Shown here: positions 8,957 to 15,953 of the stretch, piece by piece
Position numbering within the stretch: the first letter of the stretch is position 1
Layout: each line of letters starts with the position of its first letter
From: a virus
DNA length: 35,496 nt
Virus record (IMG/VR): IMGVR_UViG_3300011114_000127
Coordinates: 1 to 35,496 of that record
Direction: 5' to 3' (one strand)
The notes under the pieces: generated by a model
The model's database searches: none
What the model was told of the DNA's origin: nothing
What the model saw: only the letters and a program-made list of their open reading frames with translations
Position numbers and translations under genes: made by a program

Positions 8957-9370
8957 TTAATCGTAATTAAAATTTGTTGGGTCTTCTACTTGCTCTCTGT
9001 GCATACTTTCAAAGTGATGTGCAGCTTCTTTACGAGTTGGAACAGGGAACATTTCATGCCATTTAGTATCATGTGAACCATGTTCTTTATGATAAGATTG
9101 TGCAGCACGATCAGCATGATAACCCCATAATTTACGAGCTTTTTCTTGATCGTATTGACCTTTTGCCATTTTCTTTTGAAGATTTTTTACAATTGGTATA
9201 TGACTTGATCTGTATAAATGTTGGTCATTATCAGCATGAAGTGCTAATTCTTTAGCTTCATCGCTTAATTTATCCCAATCAGACTCTTCATACATTGATT
9301 TTTTACCTGATTGTTTTTCCATGTGTTTACGGTCATGTTCCGCTTTGGTTTTACTTGTTACGGTTGGCAT
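8957..9370 (-). CDS. Conserved-looking small hydrophilic protein next to portal
   Basis: 137 residues, highly charged and rich in His and Lys (MEKQSGKKSMYEESDWDKLS, then KLWGYHADRAAQSYHKEHGSHD). Helical and soluble, with no membrane segment or Cys. Its ATG overlaps the portal stop as TAATG, so translation is probably coupled to portal. No known motif is recognised. Small genes between portal and scaffold in P22-like phages vary in role, and I cannot assign one here. Confidence 0.75.
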   Translation of the reverse strand: MPTVTSKTKAEHDRKHMEKQSGKKSMYEESDWDKLSDEAKELALHADNDQHLYRSSHIPIVKNLQKKMAKGQYDQEKARKLWGYHADRAAQSYHKEHGSHDTKWHEMFPVPTRKEAAHHFESMHREQVEDPTNFNYD

Positions 9371-11445
9371 TATATGGCCCTTTCTGTAGTTTCAGCGTTA
9401 GCGAGTTTTGATTGATTGTTATTAATTGAAGCAAGTATAAGTGCTATTTGCGCTTTAAGCTCTTCAATTTGGATTTTAGTGTCGTTATCGATGTCTGTAT
9501 CACGAGCTTTAGTTGCTTCACGCATTTCTGTATCGTGTGCTTTAGCTGTGACATCCATAAGTTTACGTTTGGTTTCTGCATCTTGTCTAACTCCTTCAAT
9601 GTCTTGACGTTGTTGAATATAAACTTGCATATCTTGCACAGCTTTTTGTAACTGTTGGTTTTGTGCTTGGAGTTGTTGTAATTCCATTTGAACTCTTGGT
9701 GGAACTTTAGACTTGTCATCGACTTTAGCTAATGGGTTATTTACTGCTAGACGATCAGCAATAGTTTCTGCGCCAGGGAAGTCCATGTTTCTGACAAGTA
9801 AATCACCAGCTTGTTGGATTAAAGCAGGGTCAGCTGCAAATAAAGCCATCATAGAATCTACTGCTTCTTGACGTTTTGAGTTATAGCCTGGGCCTGTATC
9901 CATAACAATGTCATATTCACCAATGGTAATGTCGTTTAATACACGATAAATGCCTTCTTCGTCTTGGCCATATTGATTAATAGTTAAGATTTCAGGCTTG
10001 CCGTCATCACCAATAATACGCATAACACGTTCTTTATCGTAAATCTTTGGAATAAGGTCTAGGATAATGCGACCTGTTTGACGAATAGAACGAGTTAAAT
10101 TGTCATAATAGTGGAAATTAGTCATATCCACTTGTTGTTGCTGACCTTGAATAGCTTTACCTGATACATTGCCTTGAGGTAATTGTGCTGGATCAAATAT
10201 ACCGACTACTTGCATTAAATCAGTAGTCATAGATTGAGCCGCAGCCATAATACCTGCTGGTGGTGGTTCAGGTTGTAATCTTTGTGGAACAGGAGCAGGT
10301 TTGCCATCAATGTCTGTTTGTTTGTAACGTAAAACAGGCATGGATTTAATGTTAGCTTGCGCCCATTCATTCTCATGGCCTTCATCTTGTCCTTCAGCCA
10401 ATAACCATTTAGCTTTAGGTGCTAATGCAACTGACTCTGTAAGAGAAGTTTGCCAAAAGTTATACATTCTTTGTGGGTCTTTAGCCATACGGACTAAACC
10501 AAAGCGTTTCTTTTTAGCCTCTACAACGGTTTCTTGACCATAAACAGGCACGATAGGAATATATTTACCAGCCCACTCGCCTTCTTCTAATACTTGCATA
10601 GCGGTTAATTTGCACCATTTAATTTGTTTCTTGTAAGAATCACGCTTATCAACGATTGTGATACCTGATTCATCTAATACTTCTTGTGGTGGCAATTCTG
10701 ATTCTTCAACGCTTGTCCCATCTGATAATAGGCATAACTTAATAGCTTTGCGTTCAGTCCAAAAGTATTCAGCTAAACGGATGTCTTCTTTCATAATCCA
10801 TTCAGAATTCATATCACCTGTGCCACGCATAGTAAAACCTTGATCTATTTCGGCATTAGGATACATTTTCTTAAATACTTTTTTAGGGATAACTGTGGTG
10901 ATTAATACTTTTTCAGCGTCAGAGCCGTCAGGTTGGATAGAATTAGGATCAAAATAGACTGTGAAAGGATTGTCTATCTGTTCAATGTAAATTTCTTGGT
11001 CAAATGAATCGTCTTTGACATATTTTGTAGTGACACGCCAATAACCCCAACCCATTCTTACTGCAAAGTCACCAGCTTTGTCATAAGCTTGGTCTGCATC
11101 TGATTGAACTTCAATGTGTCTACAGATGCCTTGAATGATTTGAGCCATTCTAGCGTCTGCTTCAGTATTCATGCCATGCACTTTAATGCGTGGTCTTTGT
11201 TGCCTCATTTGATTGGTAATTTGACGGCAATATGCGTCAACTTTATTGACTGTTAAACATGGTCTAGCTTCTAATACTCGGCTGTTTTGAATTTCAACAG
11301 GCCATTGGTCACCTGCTGCAAACTTTAAATCTTCTAATGCTTCAGAGCGATTCATCTGATCTGCTTCATTGGCAAACTGCAAGAATTGAATTGCGTCTGC
11401 TATGCGTGGATCATTGTCAACGACTTCTGTTTTTTTCTTTGCCAT
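9370..11445 (-). CDS. Portal protein, P22 gp1-like
   Basis: 691 residues (P22 portal is 725). The N-terminal part has AAGDQWPVEIQNSRVLEARP, TVNKVDAYCRQITNQMRQQRP and a MGWGYWRV motif, the signature of P22-type portals. Mid-protein segments include YFDPNSIQPDGSDAEKV and YIPIVPVYGQE. The last 120 residues are Gln/Lys-rich and coiled (VQMELQQLQAQNQQLQKAV), matching the long C-terminal barrel or helical region of these portals. The portal forms the dodecameric ring at one capsid vertex through which DNA enters and leaves. It lies 3 bp after terminase large and is stop/start-coupled to the next gene. Family identity is strong. Confidence 0.93.
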   Translation of the reverse strand: MAKKKTEVVDNDPRIADAIQFLQFANEADQMNRSEALEDLKFAAGDQWPVEIQNSRVLEARPCLTVNKVDAYCRQITNQMRQQRPRIKVHGMNTEADARMAQIIQGICRHIEVQSDADQAYDKAGDFAVRMGWGYWRVTTKYVKDDSFDQEIYIEQIDNPFTVYFDPNSIQPDGSDAEKVLITTVIPKKVFKKMYPNAEIDQGFTMRGTGDMNSEWIMKEDIRLAEYFWTERKAIKLCLLSDGTSVEESELPPQEVLDESGITIVDKRDSYKKQIKWCKLTAMQVLEEGEWAGKYIPIVPVYGQETVVEAKKKRFGLVRMAKDPQRMYNFWQTSLTESVALAPKAKWLLAEGQDEGHENEWAQANIKSMPVLRYKQTDIDGKPAPVPQRLQPEPPPAGIMAAAQSMTTDLMQVVGIFDPAQLPQGNVSGKAIQGQQQQVDMTNFHYYDNLTRSIRQTGRIILDLIPKIYDKERVMRIIGDDGKPEILTINQYGQDEEGIYRVLNDITIGEYDIVMDTGPGYNSKRQEAVDSMMALFAADPALIQQAGDLLVRNMDFPGAETIADRLAVNNPLAKVDDKSKVPPRVQMELQQLQAQNQQLQKAVQDMQVYIQQRQDIEGVRQDAETKRKLMDVTAKAHDTEMREATKARDTDIDNDTKIQIEELKAQIALILASINNNQSKLANAETTERAI

Positions 11446-11448
11446 AAT

Positions 11449-12738
11449 CTATCCCATCCAGCCTATGCTAGGAGTAAATGTTTGTTTTTGAGCTTTGCGT
11501 TCTTTTTTGTCACTAATCATCAATCCAATATATCTAAATGCGTCAGCTCCATGTGAATAAACATCATGGAGTGGATTTCTACTAAATTGTTTTGTATCAG
11601 GATCGACTTCGTAACGATAGTGACGAAGACATTGTAACCCATCTGCACAATTTTCTCTATCAAAATAACAAGAATTGAATATGGTTCGTGCAGCGTTTAT
11701 GGAATCTACTACAGGAACTCTAGGCAATATGTTAGTTTTAAATCCTGCTGCTCTTACTATGTCATCAATAGACCGACCAGCTGAAGCTATAGTTTTGCTT
11801 TCTGCATCATGTGGAAGATGAATTGTGTCGTAAAAATAGCCAAATTTTTGCATTTCCTGCAAATAATGGGTCATGGTTTTTTGCGTATCTTGCAAATATC
11901 TGATTAATCTTGTTTCCATACCTACAAATTGCACAAACCAAATAGCTGTATGATCTGCCCATCCCAAATCAAATACAGCATGAACAGGTTTGGTTGCATC
12001 ATAAGGGACTCGTGTGATTCTTCCTGATAGTTCTGCCATATTCATCTCATTGGCAAAAATAGCTCCATCAACTGTGAGTCGGCATAATCCTTCCCATACA
12101 TTGTTATAGGCTTGCAAATCTCTATTCTTGAGTGAATCTTTTTCTAGTCGTAGTGTTTCAGGAAACCATGGGTTATCTGACCAATTGATTCTTTGGACTA
12201 CAGAGTGTTCAGGTGGATTTACTACGAATCTTTGATAGGTTTCATCGGATTCTAGTTCAGGATTAAAAGTAATCCATATCTCTGACTTTTCTTTACGGAT
12301 TGTAGGAATAAGAACATTCCATGAGGTTTTGGATACAGTTTGCGCCTCTTCTACCCAGCAAATGTCTATACCCTCAAATGATTTAACATTGGCAATGTTA
12401 TTCTTTAAGCCTACGAATGAAAACTCTGATCCGTTTAATCCTCTGATTGTGGCTTGAGTTATTTCATAGAAGGATTGCAAACCCATTTCTGCAATTTGAT
12501 CTGATAGAAGTTTATGCACAGAATCCTTCATAGAAGTCATAAACTCTCTAGCGCATAAAACTCTGATTGGTTTCTTTGCACCTAAAATGAGTAAAGCGCG
12601 AGCCACACCCCAAGACTTCGCACCACCTCGACCTCCATAAAGGACTCGATAACGTGCTTCTTTAGGTTCAAATAGACATTCTAGCTTTTGAGGAAATTGG
12701 ACTTTCCCTATAGCCTCATTTATCTGTTGTTCATTCAC
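11449..12738 (-). CDS. terL: Terminase large subunit (DNA packaging ATPase/nuclease)
   Basis: 429 residues. ATPase domain: Walker A GGRGGAKS (35-42), Walker B ICWVEEA (126-132) and coupling motif ITFNP (156-160). RNase H-like nuclease domain: candidate metal-binding Asp at 257 (AVFDLGW), 311 (LPHDAESK) and 399 (HGADAFRY). This is the Terminase_3/PBSX-like arrangement. It translocates DNA into the prohead through the portal and cuts concatemers; P22-type neighbours suggest headful packaging. The start is a GTG at 12736-12738 overlapping the TerS end by 8 bp. No in-frame ATG lies before the conserved FPQKLECLFEP segment, so GTG is the reasonable start. Very confident on function. Confidence 0.95.
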   Translation of the reverse strand: MNEQQINEAIGKVQFPQKLECLFEPKEARYRVLYGGRGGAKSWGVARALLILGAKKPIRVLCAREFMTSMKDSVHKLLSDQIAEMGLQSFYEITQATIRGLNGSEFSFVGLKNNIANVKSFEGIDICWVEEAQTVSKTSWNVLIPTIRKEKSEIWITFNPELESDETYQRFVVNPPEHSVVQRINWSDNPWFPETLRLEKDSLKNRDLQAYNNVWEGLCRLTVDGAIFANEMNMAELSGRITRVPYDATKPVHAVFDLGWADHTAIWFVQFVGMETRLIRYLQDTQKTMTHYLQEMQKFGYFYDTIHLPHDAESKTIASAGRSIDDIVRAAGFKTNILPRVPVVDSINAARTIFNSCYFDRENCADGLQCLRHYRYEVDPDTKQFSRNPLHDVYSHGADAFRYIGLMISDKKERKAQKQTFTPSIGWMG

Positions 12739-13000
12739 TTGGTTTTACAAACGTGACTTCAATCCCTGTGAGCAATGGACTTCCTTCAGCGCCTGTAATT
12801 TCTTGGAATTGGATTGCTTTACCATCCATTCTATCCATAAGCTCTTTTACTGCCCATGGTTCACGAGCCATAGCTGCCTCAATAAGTCCTTCTGCTACTT
12901 TCTCAAGTTTATCAGGTGATTGAACAAGCTGTTTACGCAAAGCATCATAGAATATCTTTGCCTTTGCATTGTTCTTGTTTCCGAAAGGTGCGCCTGCCAT
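12731..13000 (-). CDS. terS: Terminase small subunit
   Basis: 89 residues. An N-terminal GAPFGNKNNAKAK segment looks like the DNA-binding start of many small terminases. A helical middle follows (KQLVQSPDKLEKVAEGLIEAAM), then WAVKELMDRMDGKAIQFQEITG, a signature common to small subunits paired with PBSX-like large subunits. It should recognise the packaging start site and recruit TerL. It overlaps terL by 8 bp. The pac site, if headful, may lie in or near this gene. Identity from the DRMDGKAIQ motif, size and position. Confidence 0.82.
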   Translation of the reverse strand: MAGAPFGNKNNAKAKIFYDALRKQLVQSPDKLEKVAEGLIEAAMAREPWAVKELMDRMDGKAIQFQEITGAEGSPLLTGIEVTFVKPSE

Positions 13001-13050
13001 AATTAACTCAAATAATAACTAAATGATTAATAAATAAAACTTATCGTTAA

Positions 13051-13290
13051 TTATTCGTTCTTCATGCTATTTGAATTGGCTTCAGCTTCATCCACTTTAG
13101 CTTGTGTTTCAGGATTAGCTTCAACCTTATTGACAGCATTTTGAGCTTCGGTTTGTTGTTGTGCTATTTGTGGCATAGCTTGACCTTTAATCTTATTGAC
13201 AATAGGTTCAGCTACTTCCATTGGTAGTTTATAAAGACCTGCTACTACTAATTCTGCTTCTTTTAGTTCAAGCTCCAACTTAATGGCCAT
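13051..13290 (-). CDS. Small acidic protein upstream of terminase
   Basis: 79 residues. The N-terminal half (IKLELELKEAELVVAGLYKL) is a predicted amphipathic helix with a KLP turn. The C-terminal half is Gln/Asn/Glu/Ala-rich and probably coiled or disordered (QQQTEAQNAVNKVEANPE). The start ATG follows GGAGTAAATC. It is the first gene after a leader with two interleaved inverted repeats (13310-13366) and lies 50 bp before terS. Not a recognised family; similar short helical proteins occur near terminase genes in other phages. Confidence 0.65.
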   Translation of the reverse strand: MAIKLELELKEAELVVAGLYKLPMEVAEPIVNKIKGQAMPQIAQQQTEAQNAVNKVEANPETQAKVDEAEANSNSMKNE

Positions 13291-13309
13291 GATTTACTCC
13301 TTAATTAAT

Positions 13310-13366
13310 TTTGCCTGTAAATATTGTTTTCATTCAAAATACAGGCAAATTGGTTATGAATGAAAA
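13310..13366 (-). repeat. Two interleaved perfect inverted repeats (possible RNA pseudoknot)
   Basis: Repeat A is TTTGCCTGTA (13310-13319) with TACAGGCAAA (13340-13349). Repeat B is TTTTCATTCA (13327-13336) with TGAATGAAAA (13357-13366). Each is a perfect 10-bp inverted repeat, and the arms alternate A-B-A'-B', so both stems can form together only as an H-type pseudoknot in the leftward RNA. Loops would be 7, 3 and 7 nt. The element ends about 9 nt before the ribosome site of the 79-aa gene that precedes terminase. It lacks a T-run, so it is not a normal terminator. Translational control, RNA processing or a packaging or protein-binding site are all possible. Confidence 0.7.
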
Positions 13367-13380
13367 TTGTGTAATATATA

Positions 13381-13518
13381 CTACTTTTTCTTTTTATTTG
13401 CTTCACGTTTTACTGCATAAGCTATTGCAACTGATTGCTTAATTGGTTTTCCAGCCTTAACTTCAGCTTTAATATTTTCTTTAAACGCTTTAGCGCTTGT
13501 TGATTTCTTTAGAGGCAT
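13381..13518 (-). CDS. Tiny basic protein (45 aa)
   Basis: A 45-codon gene starting MPLKKSTSAKAFKENIKAEV behind GGAGTAAAATA and ending in a Lys-rich tail (REANKKKK). The pattern PLKKS-s-a-f-EN-i-EV-aGKP-KQ-vAIAYavKR matches a tiny basic protein family often seen in phages of Gram-negative bacteria (resembles DUF6496-like proteins, from memory). It sits 15 bp after the 85-aa gene and just before the interleaved repeats. High charge suggests nucleic-acid binding, but its role is unknown. Confidence 0.7.
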   Translation of the reverse strand: MPLKKSTSAKAFKENIKAEVKAGKPIKQSVAIAYAVKREANKKKK

Positions 13519-13533
13519 TATTTTACTCCTTTA

Positions 13534-13791
13534 TTATGAATTTGGGCATTTCCAACGTTTTAATGATGCTTTTGCTCTAGGTGCGTCACCTTTGGCGTGT
13601 TTTACAACTCCGCTCATTCTTGCACAGAAACTATCTTTTCTTGATCCACCTTCAGGTTGTGGTGCTTTTAGATGTGATCCTGTAGCTTTGTTATAAGCTT
13701 TGCGACCAGCTTCAGTCATTCCAGCACCTTCTTTAGTGCTTAAATAATGACGGCCTTTGCCTTTTGTGGTTTTACTTATAGGACTTGCCAT
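13534..13791 (-). CDS. Small basic protein with SFCARMSG motif (85 aa)
   Basis: The sequence begins MASPISKTTKGKGRHYLSTK and has EGAGMTEAGRKAYNKATGSHLKAP in the middle, SRKDSFCARMSG (about 50-61), and a C-terminal KRWKC. This resembles a family of short proteins of unknown function found in phages (DUF6321-like, from memory). Two Cys flank the conserved part. It lies 1 bp past the preceding gene's stop, in a run of tiny basic proteins between the co-chaperonin and terminase. Likely nucleic-acid or virion associated, but this is not shown. Confidence 0.75.
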   Translation of the reverse strand: MASPISKTTKGKGRHYLSTKEGAGMTEAGRKAYNKATGSHLKAPQPEGGSRKDSFCARMSGVVKHAKGDAPRAKASLKRWKCPNS

Positions 13792-13792
13792 A

Positions 13793-13948
13793 TTATTTGC
13801 CTTTCTTTGCTGTCTTTGCAGCTTCTTTAAATGCTTTAGCAGTAGGAGCGCCTTTTGTGCCTGGCTTTCTCATTGTTTCTTTACTACCATGTTTAATCCG
13901 TTCACGTTTAGCGTGGATGTTTGCGTATAACCCTGGTTTAGTTGCCAT
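13793..13948 (-). CDS. Tiny basic protein (51 aa)
   Basis: Starts MATKPGLYANIHAKRERIKH and contains GSKETMRKPGTKGAPTAKAF, a recurring phage small-protein pattern (LYANIhaKReRI...MRKPG-kGAPTa-aF). I start at the ATG at 13946-13948 because a strong GAGGAAGAG site lies directly upstream; a longer reading beginning nine codons earlier has no such site. It overlaps the co-chaperonin 3' end by 11 bp. Net charge is strongly positive. Function unknown. Confidence 0.75.
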   Translation of the reverse strand: MATKPGLYANIHAKRERIKHGSKETMRKPGTKGAPTAKAFKEAAKTAKKGK

Positions 13949-14243
13949 TCTCTTCCTCCTCAATAAAACATACATCTTGCCAAGACATTATAAGATATTT
14001 CTCACCGTTATCGGTCACTTGTTGGTATTTAAGATATTCGTCTTTACCCATAGTGCCAAATCTAACCTTGTCACCAATATTAACAGGCATAGGTTCGTAT
14101 CGGCCTTCCTTGATCTTTTTGCCTTGGCCTACGGCTATGACTGTTCCTGTATTATATTCCTCTTTCATAACAAAGCCTGGAATAGATGACTTTTCACGTT
14201 CAATGGGTTTTACTAGAATTTTATCGCCAAAGGGTCTAATCAT
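13938..14243 (-). CDS. GroES-like co-chaperonin (phage Cpn10)
   Basis: 101 residues, near the 97 of E. coli GroES. The N-terminal strand IRPFGDKILVKPIE (2-15) matches IRPLHDRVIVK of GroES. TGTVIAVGQGKKIKEGRYEP (32-51) and VNIGDKVRFG (55-63) match the conserved beta-barrel core, and EKYLIMSWQDVCFIEE (81-96) the C-terminal strand. The GroEL-binding mobile loop is short and altered: IPGFV occupies the place of the usual GGIVL. It probably caps host GroEL to fold the coat or another virion protein, as T4 gp31 does. It starts in a 4-bp ATGA overlap with the zinc-finger gene before it. Family call is confident; substrate is inferred. Confidence 0.88.
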   Translation of the reverse strand: MIRPFGDKILVKPIEREKSSIPGFVMKEEYNTGTVIAVGQGKKIKEGRYEPMPVNIGDKVRFGTMGKDEYLKYQQVTDNGEKYLIMSWQDVCFIEEEENGN

Positions 14244-14485
14244 TTTTTAATCCTCAAAGGTTTCTTTTCAATCTGAATAGGTTTTGATTCTAATTGTGGT
14301 GCTTGAATAGGGTCAGGGATGATTTCGTCTTTAGTTCTTGCTACGTTAGCAAATATGAACTCACCACACCAATCAGAAGGTGATTTGTTTAATGATCTAG
14401 GGTATCTGTGACAAGCGCCAAGTTGACCACCTGTAATAAAGAATTTACAAGATATGCAACTGTCGGTAGAATTTACATTAGCCAT
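14240..14485 (-). CDS. Small four-cysteine (probable zinc-binding) protein
   Basis: 81 residues with a CxxC (C10, C13), C25 in GACHRYPRS and C40 in DWCGEF. This spacing and the CGEF end recur in small phage proteins likely to bind zinc. The C-terminal half is Pro/Lys-rich and probably disordered. The start ATG follows GGAGGTTTATTAA. It is translationally coupled by ATGA to the co-chaperonin gene. Role unknown. Confidence 0.75.
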   Translation of the reverse strand: MANVNSTDSCISCKFFITGGQLGACHRYPRSLNKSPSDWCGEFIFANVARTKDEIIPDPIQAPQLESKPIQIEKKPLRIKK

Positions 14486-14517
14486 TTAATAAACCTCCAT
14501 TATTATGTGGTTAGAAT

Positions 14518-14546
14518 ACCCAAGTAGAAGCTAAGGCTACTTGGGT
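14518..14546. terminator. Strong hairpin between small genes, terminator-like on the + strand
   Basis: A perfect 10-bp inverted repeat (ACCCAAGTAG 14518-14527, CTACTTGGGT 14537-14546) with a 9-nt loop. On the + strand it runs into TTTTCGTTT, but the flanking genes all read leftward, where only ATTCT follows. It may weakly attenuate leftward transcription, stabilise mRNA ends or stop antisense transcripts. Confidence 0.5.
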
Positions 14547-14556
14547 TTTCGTTTAA

Positions 14557-14766
14557 TTACTTTTGTGACTTATCTTCTTTAGCGTAAGCGCCTCTTGTAT
14601 GCTCATAGCATACTTTTTCAGAGCTTCCGCCTTTAAATTGTTTGTCAGCACCGATTGCATCAGCTTTACCCATGCCAACACCACCACGAAGACTCTCTTT
14701 TCTTTCGCCTGACATATCAGAAGCAGTAGCGCCTTTTGGTAGTTTTTCTTTGTTATAGTAACCCAT
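14557..14766 (-). CDS. Small hydrophilic protein (69 aa)
   Basis: Charged, Gly- and Lys-rich protein: MGYYNKEKLPKGATASDMSG, then ERKESLRGGVGMGKADAIG, ending in ..HTRGAYAKEDKSQK. No membrane segment and one Cys. The ATG follows AAAGGAAAATAAAC, a strong site. It lies between NinG and the four-Cys gene and is followed by a stable hairpin. Unknown family; probably one of the small late-gene accessory proteins. Confidence 0.65.
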   Translation of the reverse strand: MGYYNKEKLPKGATASDMSGERKESLRGGVGMGKADAIGADKQFKGGSSEKVCYEHTRGAYAKEDKSQK

Positions 14767-14790
14767 GTTTATTTTCCTTTAGCTAAAAGC

Positions 14791-15363
14791 TTAACCTCGA
14801 CCATCAAGATTAAGAGCCTTTATTTTATCAGAAAATTGTTGTTTGATAACCTTTATTTCTTCAATATTTAACTTTACTGTGGCGTTATCAGATTCGAGTG
14901 TTTCAACAGCGTGTATTCCAATTTTTCTAATAAGTCCGAGTCTGTAATTGATGAGGTTACCAGATAAATGGGTGTTACAGGCGCTGCATTGTCTGTGGCA
15001 GTTAAGCTCGTGAAATCGTAAGTGTCCTGCACTTCCAATGCTTCTGTAATGGCCTGCATGATATGCGTAGGCACTTTTTGACCCACAACTAATACAACCG
15101 TCATTTTGATCCCTTAATCGAATATATTTATTAAATATTACTTGTGTTTCTTTTAACCAATCTGATCGGCTTTTAAGTTTTTGTTTAGCTTCTTTAACTT
15201 CTTTTTTGACAGTTTTGATTCTTTTGTTTTTAGCTAACTCCAATGCACATTCAAAACCACAAACTTGTTGCAATGGTTTTGTGGGTGTGAACTGTAATTT
15301 ACATATTTTACACTTTTTAGGCTTGATAGGTTTCTGTAAATCTAACACCAAGGTTCGCTCCAT
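14791..15363 (-). CDS. ninG: NinG/Rap-like recombination nuclease
   Basis: About 190 residues. An N-terminal zinc cluster (KKCKICK, then CGFEC) precedes a charged helix (KEVKEAKQKLK). Next is the hallmark NinG core: RSDWLKETQVIFNKYIRLRD, then DGCISCG, YHAGHYRSIGSAGHLRFHE, NCHRQCSACNTHLSGN and YRLGLI. In lambda, NinG (Rap) cuts Holliday junctions and D-loops and aids RecBCD-pathway recombination. The start is uncertain. I use the ATG at 15361-15363; a GGAG at 15352-15355 would favour TTG or GTG starts at 15351 or 15348, and longer ATG starts exist at 15399 and 15426. It overlaps ninB. Family identity is strong. Confidence 0.88.
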   Translation of the reverse strand: MERTLVLDLQKPIKPKKCKICKLQFTPTKPLQQVCGFECALELAKNKRIKTVKKEVKEAKQKLKSRSDWLKETQVIFNKYIRLRDQNDGCISCGSKSAYAYHAGHYRSIGSAGHLRFHELNCHRQCSACNTHLSGNLINYRLGLIRKIGIHAVETLESDNATVKLNIEEIKVIKQQFSDKIKALNLDGRG

Positions 15364-15769
15364 AAGCATATATTTGTTCCATGTATATGCTAAATCCATG
15401 TTTTGTAAGTTTAGAAGTTGATCCAATTAAGATTCTTCTTCCGTCAGGTGTTTCTTCGTATTTTTTATAACCTTCTTTTGTTATTTCAGAATTGGCAAAT
15501 TCAGGAAGGAATTGTTCTTTAAAGTATTCATGCCATACTAAAGCAGAGTATTGTTTGCCATGAACCCAAGCTTGATTAGCTATGTCATTTAATGGGCCAG
15601 CCCACATAAGAGCATTAGCACTTAATGATCTTGCTTTTTGTTCTTCTCTAATAATTACTTCAAGTGGATATTCTGAATCTATTGGTGCATTTTGTATTGC
15701 GTTTATGGCTACTTCTTTTTGTGCTGTTCCAATAAGTCTAATGGTTTTGGTGAGGTAATTTATTGTCAT
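15317..15769 (-). CDS. ninB: NinB-like recombination mediator (lambda Orf family)
   Basis: 150 residues from the chosen ATG (15767-15769), which follows GAAAAGAC; an in-frame ATG at 15790 lacks a ribosome site. The core EQKARSLSANALMWAGPLND with WVHGKQYSALVWHEYFKEQFLPE aligns by eye with lambda Orf (RSLDQNRKLWA... WHG...SWK). The later GSTSKLTKHGFSIYMEQIYAYGANLGV matches GQSTSRM...F..L.E.I.A.G...GV of Orf. Lambda Orf helps load recombinase onto SSB-coated DNA. It lies between the TraR-like protein and ninG and overlaps both. With SSB two genes upstream it forms a recombination group. Confidence 0.88.
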   Translation of the reverse strand: MTINYLTKTIRLIGTAQKEVAINAIQNAPIDSEYPLEVIIREEQKARSLSANALMWAGPLNDIANQAWVHGKQYSALVWHEYFKEQFLPEFANSEITKEGYKKYEETPDGRRILIGSTSKLTKHGFSIYMEQIYAYGANLGVRFTETYQA

Positions 15770-15950
15770 AATGTCTTTTCTCGTAATCATTGCGACAGTC
15801 TATGTCACAAAAGCGTTTTTTAGAAGGTTCGTGACAGTTAAGACAAAAGCCATTTGATTCAATTGATTTTTGATGACTGCGAATATATTTAATCGCTTCA
15901 TCTCTATCGTGTTGTTCTAAATCGCTGGCTTTGTCGAAATCGTCTGTCAT
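15738..15950 (-). CDS. TraR/DksA-like small zinc protein
   Basis: 70 residues. The N-terminus MTDDFDKASDLEQHDRDEAI follows the TraR/DksA small-protein pattern (acidic start, D-A--E--RD-AI). Then come a CxxC (C36, C39) and a second pair CDIDC (C48, C52) in RFCDIDCRNDYEKR, giving a four-Cys zinc site. TraR-type proteins bind RNA polymerase through its secondary channel and mimic DksA plus ppGpp. The second half instead resembles phage zinc ribbons with an RFC-x3-CR-xDYE motif, so this may be a hybrid or simply a zinc ribbon. It begins 3 bp after the ssb stop and overlaps ninB. Confidence 0.65.
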   Translation of the reverse strand: MTDDFDKASDLEQHDRDEAIKYIRSHQKSIESNGFCLNCHEPSKKRFCDIDCRNDYEKRHYDNKLPHQNH

Positions 15951-15953
15951 TAG

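Noticed and set aside
8557-8970. + strand open frames opposite scaffold
   Set aside because: Leu/Phe-rich products come from reading Glu/Lys codons in reverse; no ribosome sites and no + strand context.
9444-9719. 91-codon minus-strand frame inside the portal C-terminus
   Set aside because: It is a frame-shifted reading of the portal coiled coil, with Lys/Asn-rich composition and no ribosome site.
13785-14250. + strand open frames opposite the GroES-like gene
   Set aside because: The minus-strand genes here have strong ribosome sites and recognised families; the + strand frames are shadows.
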